This document shows positions 1 to 6,857 of a stretch of DNA of 29,875 nt, piece by piece. Source of the DNA: Planctomycetota bacterium. Lineage in GTDB: Bacteria > Planctomycetota > Phycisphaerae > WQYP01. The stretch lies in assembly GCA_021798635.1 (NCBI GenBank), contig JAJZGH010000018.1, positions 1 through 29,875 on the forward strand. Reading direction: 5' to 3'. The notes under the pieces were generated by a model. The model had not been told where the DNA came from. It worked only from the letters and a program-made list of their open reading frames with translations, and ran no database searches. A program made the position numbers and the translations under genes. Within the stretch, counting starts at the first letter, position 1. Every line of letters starts with the position of its first letter.

Positions 1-95
1 GACGCTTCCTGGTACGCTGTAATCTATAAAACATATTATCATATATATGACTACACGTCAAGCCGCTGGAAAATTATGTCCGTGGGGAAGTCGGG

Positions 96-116
96 TTACT
101 TGGACAGGCTCCTAGG
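96..116 (-). mobile_element. Solitary terminal repeat of the GAGCCTGTCC/CTAG element family
   Basis: On the minus strand this reads CTAG followed by GAGCCTGTCCAAGTAA, identical to the outer end of the elements at 20776-21058 and 26817-26879. CTAG lies at 112-115. Inside this end the sequence no longer matches the other two copies. No partner end is present towards position 1, so the rest may lie left of the window or this may be a decayed solo end. It could be the end of an autonomous insertion sequence. Confidence 0.6.
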
Positions 117-312
117 CTCCCCTTGGGTCGCCATGGCGGGGCGGCGAGTCCGTGGTGTTGTAATACATAGTTGTGAACCTCCATAAGTGAAAGGAATCTC
201 AGTTGCGGTAAGGCATTGGATCGGCACATTCCAAATTACGCCGTTGCAGCTCGCGGCGCGAGGGCATTTATCCCTCACGCCGGCGAGCCGGAAAGGAACA
301 GGGATACCCAGC

Positions 313-345
313 CTTCCGCCGCCGCCATCACCGCGGCGGCGGAAG
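313..345 (-). terminator. GC-rich hairpin downstream of the porin gene
   Basis: A perfect 13-bp inverted repeat (CTTCCGCCGCCGC at 313-325, its complement at 333-345) encloses a 7-nt loop. It begins about 65 bases beyond the porin stop codon in the direction of porin transcription. No T-run follows on either strand. It may be a processing or stability hairpin or a factor-dependent terminator rather than a canonical intrinsic one. Confidence 0.45.
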
Positions 346-409
346 CTGCAACCAAATAGCCGGCTGCATAAAAATTGCCAATACGTTAAGATTCATTGCT
401 GAACTCTAA

Positions 410-2194
410 TCAAAAACCGAAGGATACTTCCATGATCACACCGTTGAAGCTGGGATTTTGCGCCGCATCGACGGCGTCAACATCACCCTCGGCTGCGCCG
501 AAGCCGTTGTACTGCTCGTACACGTATTCGACTTTGGCCAGCATACTGCGCGTAAGCCAATACCCACCGCCGATTTGGAACCGATCCACCCAGCCGTTGG
601 TATCTACGCCATTAACCGCGCCGGCCACGGCATAGCTGAAGCGGCCCGCCAGATAGAGAGCAGGGTTAAGGTGATAGGTAGCCTCGGCAGAGCCGTAAAG
701 CCAGCGCTCATCGTAGGTGGCATCCTGCGTCCATCCCAGAAATGAATAGACTTCCCAGGGCCAGTGATTCCAGGTCAGATCGGTCTGGTACGCCTGCACA
801 TCGTAACCGTTCAATGGTGTAATCTGCCCCGGATCGCCGTCCCATCCTCCCCCGAATACGCCGGCGTACACGCCGCCGCTGCGGATCAGGGCAAATAATT
901 GATTGTGGCCCTCGCCGGCCCCGGGAAGCAGGTTATGAGCGGTCGAATACCCGTCGAGATCGGAGTAATACGCCGAGAACGACCATCGCAAGTCCTTCAT
1001 CGGATACATCCAAATTTTGCCGTGGACGGCGGGACGGCTGCCATACGTGCTGGGCAACGTGAAATGCCCTCTGGTAGTGCCTGTGGTCAGACCGGTCAGC
1101 CAGTAAATCGGGCCTTGAATGCTATACACTTCAGCCCCGATTTCCTCGGTGTTGGGATCGACCAGGTAATTCCCGATTAAAGGGTTGCGTTGCGCGAATC
1201 CATTGTTGGTGCGGTGATAATTCTGATCGCCAAAATCGACATCGAACGCCCCGGCCTTGACATTGATATATTTGAACAGGTCGCCCAGGGGTCCCTTGCT
1301 GAACGGGCCTGGCAATTGTTTGAACACCATATAACCCTGATCGCCGTATACTTTGTCTTCATCCGGCCGGCTGGCGAGGTAAAGGTCAAAATAAATGTCC
1401 AGTTTGTGCGGAATGGTAGCCATGAACTCCAGATTTCCAAACGGCGTCTGGAATCCGGGATCCAGTCCCGGGTAAGCGCCAACCGGATCGCCCAGCGTGT
1501 TTTGGTCGGGATTGGCACCGGCCAGGCCGCTGAAAGAAGCATTACTCTGCGTCAGTGCCTGGAATCGGCCAACCGTCTGCAGGCCGATGAAAAACCGCAT
1601 GTCGTCCCATCGAGCAACCTGCATGTGCATATCCGGTCGCATGTGATCGGGATTCTCGATGCTGAACGGCGAAAAATAATTCTTCCCGGTAGGTGGAGCG
1701 AACGCCGACGCAATAGCATCGCTGATCTTATTGACATGGTTGTCCATGTTGTACCGCGCAATGGCCTGGGAGTTGGCCATCACCTTTTTATACAGGTGGT
1801 CAACCGCGCGGGTGCTTGCTTGTGTTGCCGCACGGGTAGCGGCGGCTTGCGCTGCCGCAGTTTGCGTGTTCCGGTCCTTAAGTTGGCTAATCTCGTTCTG
1901 CAATTTAGCGGTCCGAGCACGGTCATGGGCTTTGAGATTGGCTATCTCCCGTGCCATTTGGGCAAGCTGATCTTGGAGCGTCTGATGAGATGCCGCTGTC
2001 GCCGACTTCGTGGCCGCCGGTGAATCGGTCCCGGTGTGCTCTGCAGTGGCACCCCCGCGGCCTTGCGAAGCCGGGATCGGTCCGATGACCCCAGTCTGCG
2101 CGGCAACCGGTGTGGCCGCCATCTGCAGCGCCGGTAGCGGTAATAGTGCCGCGGCCATGATGCAATACCAGGTTAACTTCTGTCTGTCCGCCAT
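410..2194 (-). CDS. Outer-membrane porin-like beta-barrel protein with N-terminal coiled coil
   Basis: The predicted product has 594 residues. A signal peptide covers about residues 1-33 (hydrophobic core followed by PVAAQ). A Gln/Ala/Lys-rich heptad-like segment at about 75-130 looks like a coiled coil that could trimerise the protein or anchor it to the wall. The remaining ~450 residues are rich in aromatic and glycine residues in alternating patterns typical of beta-barrels. The chain ends V-S-F-G-F, the C-terminal aromatic signature that outer-membrane barrels use for BAM-dependent insertion. The overall plan resembles OprB/OprP-type porins, but I cannot assign a substrate. The ATG at 2194 is preceded by AGGAAAGGAAG about 6 bases upstream. 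It is transcribed alone, divergent from the phosphorylase gene. Confidence 0.78.
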   Translation of the reverse strand: MADRQKLTWYCIMAAALLPLPALQMAATPVAAQTGVIGPIPASQGRGGATAEHTGTDSPAATKSATAASHQTLQDQLAQMAREIANLKAHDRARTAKLQNEISQLKDRNTQTAAAQAAATRAATQASTRAVDHLYKKVMANSQAIARYNMDNHVNKISDAIASAFAPPTGKNYFSPFSIENPDHMRPDMHMQVARWDDMRFFIGLQTVGRFQALTQSNASFSGLAGANPDQNTLGDPVGAYPGLDPGFQTPFGNLEFMATIPHKLDIYFDLYLASRPDEDKVYGDQGYMVFKQLPGPFSKGPLGDLFKYINVKAGAFDVDFGDQNYHRTNNGFAQRNPLIGNYLVDPNTEEIGAEVYSIQGPIYWLTGLTTGTTRGHFTLPSTYGSRPAVHGKIWMYPMKDLRWSFSAYYSDLDGYSTAHNLLPGAGEGHNQLFALIRSGGVYAGVFGGGWDGDPGQITPLNGYDVQAYQTDLTWNHWPWEVYSFLGWTQDATYDERWLYGSAEATYHLNPALYLAGRFSYAVAGAVNGVDTNGWVDRFQIGGGYWLTRSMLAKVEYVYEQYNGFGAAEGDVDAVDAAQNPSFNGVIMEVSFGF

Positions 2195-2391
2195 GTGTCG
2201 CTTCCTTTCCTAAAAGCATCGGAAGGGTGGCGTTCACGATCCCACCGGCACGGCCACCCCGATAATCGCGCCGAGATATCCAGAAATATTCACGCAGACA
2301 GCGCCGTACGGTGGAGCATCGGACTTCGTCCGTTCCGTTTCCGAGCGGACGCCCGCGCGAAATAATTTGCAGCTTCAGCACATCAAACGTG

Positions 2392-2541
2392 TCATGGGAG
2401 CGAAAAAGTTCCAGCGGCGAGATTCATGCGACAGTGCGGTCGACCGGGAATGGAGTTGATAAGGTTCACAGCAGACATTGATGCCCGTAAGAATAGGGTG
2501 CGGTTGAAACGGAATAATACAATCCATACGAACCAAAGCAT
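2392..2541 (-). CDS. Possible 49-aa small protein with hydrophobic N-terminus
   Basis: This is an uncertain ORF. Its ATG at 2541 is preceded by AAAGGAG with 7 bases between, among the best Shine-Dalgarno matches in the window. The product starts M-L-W-F-V-W-I-V-L-F, followed by Arg-rich sequence, which could be a membrane anchor or signal. There is no recognisable domain, and the 3' half looks like ordinary non-coding composition. It lies about 200 bases upstream of the porin start on the same strand. Confidence 0.2.
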   Translation of the reverse strand: MLWFVWIVLFRFNRTLFLRASMSAVNLINSIPGRPHCRMNLAAGTFSLP

Positions 2542-2780
2542 GGCCGATCTCCTTTGTTCGTTGTCGTATTGCCATGTAAACGTCCTGCGGAAGAGGAAAG
2601 GTGCCGTTGCTTGTGTATGGTCTCGTGGCTCCTGAATCTTGAGTTACGCCACGGCTGTACTGATGGAACTTTTTTCGTGGAGCGACACGTTCAGTCATAC
2701 AGCGCCGTCCGGCTTAGAACGCCGCTGGATCGTAATCCACACGTTGACGGAAATAAGCATCACGTTGCGGTGTTGTTCCG

Positions 2781-2870
2781 ATGCCATTAATGATGATGGA
2801 TATTGCATTATGGGTGGCGGCGGCAATACCGTATCTGTTCTTGGCGTTCTATCTGGTCTGGAAGCGCTGA
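2781..2870 (+). CDS. Possible 29-aa single-helix membrane protein
   Basis: The frame from ATG 2781 to TGA 2868-2870 encodes MPLMMMDIALWVAAAIPYLF plus LAFYLVWKR, a single hydrophobic helix ending in a positively charged tail. This is the layout of small membrane subunits such as those attached to oxidases or pumps. Alternative ATG codons lie at 2790, 2793 and 2796. I see no strong ribosome binding site, and a hydrophobic run this short could occur by chance. Function unknown. Confidence 0.25.
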   Translation: MPLMMMDIALWVAAAIPYLFLAFYLVWKR

Positions 2871-3003
2871 CCGGGTGAGCCGTTGGAAGCGGTGGCGGGC
2901 TGATCATTGACGTGACCGTCCGCTGTTAGAAATTGTCGGAGTTGTTATTGCAAACCTAACTGCCCCGAGAATAAAAAAAACGGGCTTTGTATGAGGACCC
3001 ATC

Positions 3004-4860
3004 ATGGCGACACATAAAGACGTAGTCTGCGGGATGACGGTGCAGGAGAATCCGGCGCTGGTCGCGACGCGCGACGAACAAGCATTTTATTTTTGCTCGG
3101 ATTATTGCCGAAACGCATTCCTGGAACATCCCGAACAATTCACGTCCAGCAAAACATCCGGTGTTCTCGGGAGCCGTGACGATGAACCATCGGACCGTCA
3201 CATTGCATATTTTTCCATGGAGATAGCCGTTGATCCGAAGATGCCTACGTATAGCGGCGGCCTGGGTATATTGGCCGGTGATACACTAAAGTCATTTGCG
3301 GACCTCAAACTGCCGGCGGTGGGCGTGAGTCTGGTGTATAGATGCGGTTATTTTACTCAGACGCTTTCAGCGGCGGGGGATCAACTGGAAAAGCCGGCGG
3401 TTTGGAATCCGTCGGATTACGCCGAATTCGTGCCCACGAAGGTCACTGTGACCATCGAAAACCGGCCTGTGATAATTCGGGCTTGGCGGTACAGTATCGT
3501 GGGTGCGACGGGTTTCCGCGTTCCCGTGATTTTTCTGGACGCCGATGACGAAGGCAACTCGCAGGCGGACAGGGAATTGACCCACTGGCTGTATGGCGGT
3601 GATTCTCGCTACCGGTTGATGCAGGAATTGATTCTGGGCGTGGGCGGTGTTCGAATGCTGCAGGCGCTTGGATACACTTCGGTCCAGAGGTTCCACATGA
3701 ATGAGGGGCACTCGGCACTGCTGGTGCTGGAACTGTTGAAGGAATACCACGATACGACATCGCACTGGGCGTTCGAGGCCGTGCGCCGGCTGTGCGCTTT
3801 CACCACCCATACTCCGGTTCCGGCTGGGCATGACAGGTTCTCTTATGATTTGGTTAGATCGGTGGTGGGCGAATTGGAACCCCTTGAGATCGTACAGATG
3901 CTCGGCGGTCGTGATGATTTGAACATGACGATGTTGGCTATGAATATCAGCCATTATGTTAATGGCGTGGCCAAACGGCATGGTGAGGTGTCCCGACAGA
4001 TGTTTGCCGGTTATCCCATTGATTCCATTACCAATGGTGTGCACTCGAGTACGTGGACGTGTGAAAGTTTTCGCAGGCTCTACGATGCGTACATTCCCGG
4101 CTGGAGCAATGACCCTTGCAGTTTGCGGCAGGCCGTCAAGATACCCAGAGATCAAATCTGGAACGCGCATGTTGAGGCCAAACGAGAATTGATTCGGGAA
4201 GTCAACCGTTGCGGCGGCGCGTTTACCGACGAGGCGTTTACCATCGGAATCGCCCGGCGCGCCACGCCGTACAAGCGGGCTGATTTGTTAATGTCTGATC
4301 CCGGCCAACTGATGGCGACGGCGGCGGAAGCGGGCCCGATACAGATCGTGTACGCGGGCAAAGCGCGCCCCCGCGACCAGCGCGGAAAAGACATGATCCG
4401 ATGGCTGGTACAGGTGGGGAGAAAATGCGGCCCCAACATACGTGTGGTCTACCTGGAGAATTATGACATGGCCCTGGGCCGGCTGCTTACCTCCGGTGCC
4501 GATCTCTGGCTTAATACCCCTCTGCGACCGTTGGAGGCGTCCGGCACCTCGGGCATGAAGGCCGCCCACAACGGTGTTCCAAGCTTCAGCGTGCTGGATG
4601 GATGGTGGATTGAGCGGCATATTGAGGGCATTACCGGATGGTCAATCGGACCGGAGCCTGCGGCCGCCGGCGTATCTCAGGATGCGAATCGGCAGGACGC
4701 GGAGGATATGTATCGCAAACTCCGCGCCATTATCGCTCCGACGTACTATAACGACCGGGACCGGTGGGTGGATGTGATGCGCTCGACCATTGCATTCAAT
4801 GGATCGTTCTTCAATACGCATCGCATGGTGCAGCAATACGCCGCAAATGCTTATCTCTGA
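3004..4860 (+). CDS. glgP: Alpha-glucan phosphorylase (GT35) with N-terminal YHS domain
   Basis: Glycogen/starch-type phosphorylases release glucose-1-phosphate from alpha-1,4-glucans using pyridoxal phosphate. Residues ~65-618 match the short alpha-glucan phosphorylase subfamily: A-Y-F-S-M-E near 70, Y-S-G-G-L-G-I-L-A-G-D, H-M-N-E-G-H-S-A, and E-A-S-G-T-S-G-M-K with the presumed PLP-binding lysine at K519. Residues ~5-45 form an unrelated YHS-type domain: D-V-V-C-G-M with C9, then F-Y-F-C-S-D-Y-C with C31 and C35, a small fold often linked to metal binding. At 618 residues it is shorter than the classic ~800-residue enzymes. The ATG is preceded by GAGG 8 bases upstream, and the YHS part is continuous with the phosphorylase frame, so the fusion looks real. 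Glucose-1-P would feed the phosphoglucomutase at 25.2-26.8 kb. Confidence 0.93.
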   Translation: MATHKDVVCGMTVQENPALVATRDEQAFYFCSDYCRNAFLEHPEQFTSSKTSGVLGSRDDEPSDRHIAYFSMEIAVDPKMPTYSGGLGILAGDTLKSFADLKLPAVGVSLVYRCGYFTQTLSAAGDQLEKPAVWNPSDYAEFVPTKVTVTIENRPVIIRAWRYSIVGATGFRVPVIFLDADDEGNSQADRELTHWLYGGDSRYRLMQELILGVGGVRMLQALGYTSVQRFHMNEGHSALLVLELLKEYHDTTSHWAFEAVRRLCAFTTHTPVPAGHDRFSYDLVRSVVGELEPLEIVQMLGGRDDLNMTMLAMNISHYVNGVAKRHGEVSRQMFAGYPIDSITNGVHSSTWTCESFRRLYDAYIPGWSNDPCSLRQAVKIPRDQIWNAHVEAKRELIREVNRCGGAFTDEAFTIGIARRATPYKRADLLMSDPGQLMATAAEAGPIQIVYAGKARPRDQRGKDMIRWLVQVGRKCGPNIRVVYLENYDMALGRLLTSGADLWLNTPLRPLEASGTSGMKAAHNGVPSFSVLDGWWIERHIEGITGWSIGPEPAAAGVSQDANRQDAEDMYRKLRAIIAPTYYNDRDRWVDVMRSTIAFNGSFFNTHRMVQQYAANAYL

Positions 4861-5051
4861 ATCGCTGCCGGCCGTATCCTCAGGAAGGTCGGGGATACGA
4901 AGGCATAAGCTTTGCGGCAAAGCCGTGCTGGAACAGCGACACAAAAAACTCGGGCGTGCTGACGTGGCTTGGGTGTCTGTGATGGATTCCAGGAATGGAT
5001 GTTGTTGGTTACTTTGGCGACTGCCAACGGATTTTTAAAGGAGTTATTGCC

Positions 5052-5494
5052 ATGACTACGATCATCGTACCGGGTATTGTTTACCATTGCCGGCGTGCTG
5101 TTTGTACTGAATATTCTTGTGGCGGCGGATTCCGCCGGTCGGCCCGAACCGAATGTTGCCCACAACGGTGCGGCCAGGGCATAGCCCTCCTCCTGCGTGG
5201 TTCCTGTTTGCGATATGTCCGTCAAACCGGTCGAGGCCTACGGGAACGCGACAAGCTTTCTTCATTCCGTCGCCTATTTACGATCCGTACTTGTTGCACA
5301 ACGTCATCGTGCCTCCGCACGCCTTACATATAGACGGGACGCACGGGGTAAAAAAATCCCGATACTTGCCTGCACGCAGGCAAATCGGCGTATCCGCGGC
5401 AGGTACTTCCGCGCCTCGTGGAACTATCGACGAGCGCGTTCACGTTAACTATGGTGAACATCCGGTGACGCCGACCAGTGGTTGGCTGACGTAA
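5052..5494 (+). pseudogene. Probable frameshifted remnant of a small secreted-protein gene
   Basis: An ATG at 5052 follows a good ribosome binding site (AAAGGAG, 8 bases away), but its frame soon loses protein-like character. The next frame from about 5080 reads as a signal peptide core (F-T-I-A-G-V-L-F-V-L-N-I-L-V-A-A-D-S) and stops at about 5182. The third frame from about 5260 to 5494 gives a plausible C-terminal region (containing H-N-V-I-V-P-P-H-A-L-H-I-D-G). Two +1-type shifts would therefore be needed to read one protein. No family is recognised. Alternatives are chance resemblance in non-coding DNA, or two tiny unrelated ORFs. Confidence 0.3.
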
Positions 5495-5525
5495 TTCCGG
5501 AAAGAATTTTTCTTCGAGGTGGTTT

Positions 5526-5870
5526 ATGTTGTTCACGCGTATTGCACAACGGTTGACCATGCTGACGGCGGCGGGTCTATTCACATTGGCTGGTGTTGGT
5601 TGCACGCAGGCGTTCGGCGGTAATACCGTGGCCCTGAACCAGCAGGGCCAAGCCTTAGTTCCCCAGAATTTCACCGATCAAAAGGGGCATGTGCGGCTGG
5701 ATGAATATTGGGCGGCGGTTCATGCGACCCAGGCCTCGCAATCTGCCGCTCCCTATGCCCTGACGGGTACTACGACGGTCCGTCCGCCGTTCAACGCCCA
5801 GAACTACACGGACAGCAAGGGCCATGTCCATCTGGACTGGTACTGGTCCAACCCGGTGCACGGACATTAA
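5526..5870 (+). CDS. Small exported protein (possible lipoprotein) with two TD-KGHV-LD-YW repeats
   Basis: This 114-residue protein starts at an ATG preceded by CGAGGTGG. Residues 1-26 form a signal peptide with a hydrophobic core ending A-G-V-G-C. The cysteine could be lipidated, although the lipobox is imperfect (Gly at -3). The mature part contains two near-identical units, Q-N-F-T-D-Q-K-G-H-V-R-L-D-E-Y-W and Q-N-Y-T-D-S-K-G-H-V-H-L-D-W-Y-W, separated by an Ala/Ser/Thr-rich linker of about 30 residues. I do not recognise the family. The repeated His, Asp, Tyr and Trp suggest ligand or metal binding, but this is inference. It sits convergent to the M48 protease gene and about 1 kb upstream of the metal-efflux operon. 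Confidence 0.7.
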   Translation: MLFTRIAQRLTMLTAAGLFTLAGVGCTQAFGGNTVALNQQGQALVPQNFTDQKGHVRLDEYWAAVHATQASQSAAPYALTGTTTVRPPFNAQNYTDSKGHVHLDWYWSNPVHGH

Positions 5871-5879
5871 CCGCTACAC

Positions 5880-5896
5880 TGCCGCAACAGGCGGCA
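5880..5896. terminator. Small hairpin between convergent genes
   Basis: TGCCGC and GCGGCA flank a 5-base loop in the 47-bp gap between the converging 5526-5870 gene and the M48 protease gene. There is no T-run. It could act in either direction as a weak or factor-assisted terminator. Confidence 0.35.
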
Positions 5897-5917
5897 ATAA
5901 AGCGGCTTGGCGTATGG

Positions 5918-6547
5918 TCAGTGATTTTGCGGTTCCATCGCCCGGCGAGGTATTTGTTTCCGATACCCGCCGGCGATGGAACCAATGTGTTTATTCAGAA
6001 ACATAATCCGCTGCGCTAAGGCGTGCCGCAGCACTGGATCGCTGGACTTGTCCCGCACCATTTTCAGCACATCCATCATGGACGTGGAGGCGAAGCCGTT
6101 CCTGGCGAGAATTCGGCAGCCGGTTAAGTCCGCTGCTGATTCGATGCCCAGATGTTCTTCGCCCCGGGCCAGAGCCTGCGGAATGTTGATATTATGATTG
6201 TTGACCAGATGACCCATTTCATGTGCCATGGCTGCGGCCAGTTCCGCGTTGTCTGCAGTGCTTACCAGAGCACTGGTCAGATAAATGTGGCCGTCCGGCC
6301 AGGACCAGCCGCCCAAACGCGACGATTCAAGAATAAATACTTTCAGATAAGAAGCTGTGATTCCAAAGCAAAGATCATCGCACAACCGCTGTGCACGCTG
6401 TTGGCCATTGCCCGACACGGCACCGCCATGCCGTTGGGTCCAGGACAGTTCATGTGAGGCGTCGGTCAGTGGAATACTCCCGCAGCCGGCCAGCAGAACA
6501 CTCGCTATAGCGATGACAAATCCTGTAGTAAGAAACCGTACTATCAT
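5918..6547 (-). CDS. M48-family zinc metalloprotease, lipoprotein
   Basis: This is a periplasmic or membrane-anchored peptidase of the M48 (BepA/YfgC/LoiP-like) group. The zinc motif H-E-M-G-H lies at residues 109-113, and the downstream ligand region E-S-A-A-D gives E136 and D140. The chosen start (6547) places a 21-residue signal ending in a textbook lipobox, L-L-A-G-C, so the protein should be lipidated. An upstream ATG in the same frame (6628) would give a 48-residue leader and seems less likely; neither start has a strong ribosome binding site. At ~209 residues it is a minimal M48 protein with no TPR repeats. The family typically degrades misfolded envelope proteins. A long inverted repeat (5931-5983) lies within its last 18 codons. 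Confidence 0.85.
   Translation of the reverse strand: MIVRFLTTGFVIAIASVLLAGCGSIPLTDASHELSWTQRHGGAVSGNGQQRAQRLCDDLCFGITASYLKVFILESSRLGGWSWPDGHIYLTSALVSTADNAELAAAMAHEMGHLVNNHNINIPQALARGEEHLGIESAADLTGCRILARNGFASTSMMDVLKMVRDKSSDPVLRHALAQRIMFLNKHIGSIAGGYRKQIPRRAMEPQNH
5931..5983. repeat. Long inverted repeat inside the 3' end of the M48 gene
   Basis: The arms are 5931-5953 and 5963-5983. Both share GGTTCCATCGCC, then a slightly diverged GC-rich stretch, then GGTAT/ATACC, around a 9-base loop. The structure lies wholly within coding sequence near the stop codon, so it constrains the C-terminal residues. It could be an embedded repeat or serve as the transcript's 3' stem-loop. Confidence 0.6.
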
Positions 6548-6719
6548 GCCGCATAATGATGCAATCGGCATACCACGGCTTATGACACTGAGGGATCGGC
6601 CCAATTTGCCAGCAGCGGTGGTCAACATTTGTACTGTAAAACGGAGACTGCCTGAAGTTTATACAATTCAAGATTCGCTTCCGGGAACTTTTTGCCACTT
6701 GCTTCACGTTGTCTGTCTA

Positions 6720-6818
6720 GTGACATAATACCAACGACGTTCATACGCTAATGGTTTTGTGTTCCGGCCGTCGGCAGGCGAATCGGTAGTTATGTCACCT
6801 GCCTGCCGGCGGCGGAAC
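6720..6818. promoter_or_regulatory. Two inverted repeats upstream of the cus efflux operon
   Basis: The 310-bp gap between the divergent M48 protease and cusB genes contains two inverted repeats. GTGACATAA (6720-6728) is the exact complement of TTATGTCAC (6790-6798), 61 bases apart. A near-perfect 18-19-bp pair (6761-6779 and 6801-6818; CGGCAGGC against GCCTGCCG with flanking GGAAC) overlaps it. They are in the right place for an operator or a leader stem-loop of the metal-efflux operon. No CueR- or CusR-type box and no regulator gene is recognised nearby. Confidence 0.45.
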
Positions 6819-6857
6819 CGTTAAAGCAGGCTTAAAGGGCCTTTAGGATAAAGTTTT

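Larger units (their letters stand above)
1..409. other. Non-coding stretch downstream of the porin gene
   Basis: No convincing gene is visible here. The first 60 bases are AT-rich. The stretch holds a solitary end of the CTAG-flanked repeat family (96-116) and a GC-rich hairpin (313-345) just beyond the porin stop. Short open frames on both strands have no recognisable domain and no good ribosome binding site. Confidence 0.5.
2195..3003. other. 800-bp intergenic region between divergent porin and phosphorylase genes
   Basis: This region must hold the promoters of both flanking genes, but I see no clear -35/-10 pair. No large gene is recognisable. Two very short possible ORFs stand out: one on the minus strand (2392-2541) with a strong ribosome binding site, and one on the plus strand (2781-2870) encoding a single hydrophobic helix. 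They are listed separately. Confidence 0.5.

Noticed and set aside
1190..2023. Long open frame (277 codons) on the plus strand opposite the porin gene
   Set aside because: It lies wholly antisense to a well-supported porin gene with signal peptide and barrel C-terminus; its translation is Arg/Val-rich with no domain.
3367..4170. Long minus-strand frame (267 codons) opposite the phosphorylase gene
   Set aside because: Antisense shadow of a gene with clear catalytic motifs; the translation is His/Pro/Arg-rich and matches nothing.
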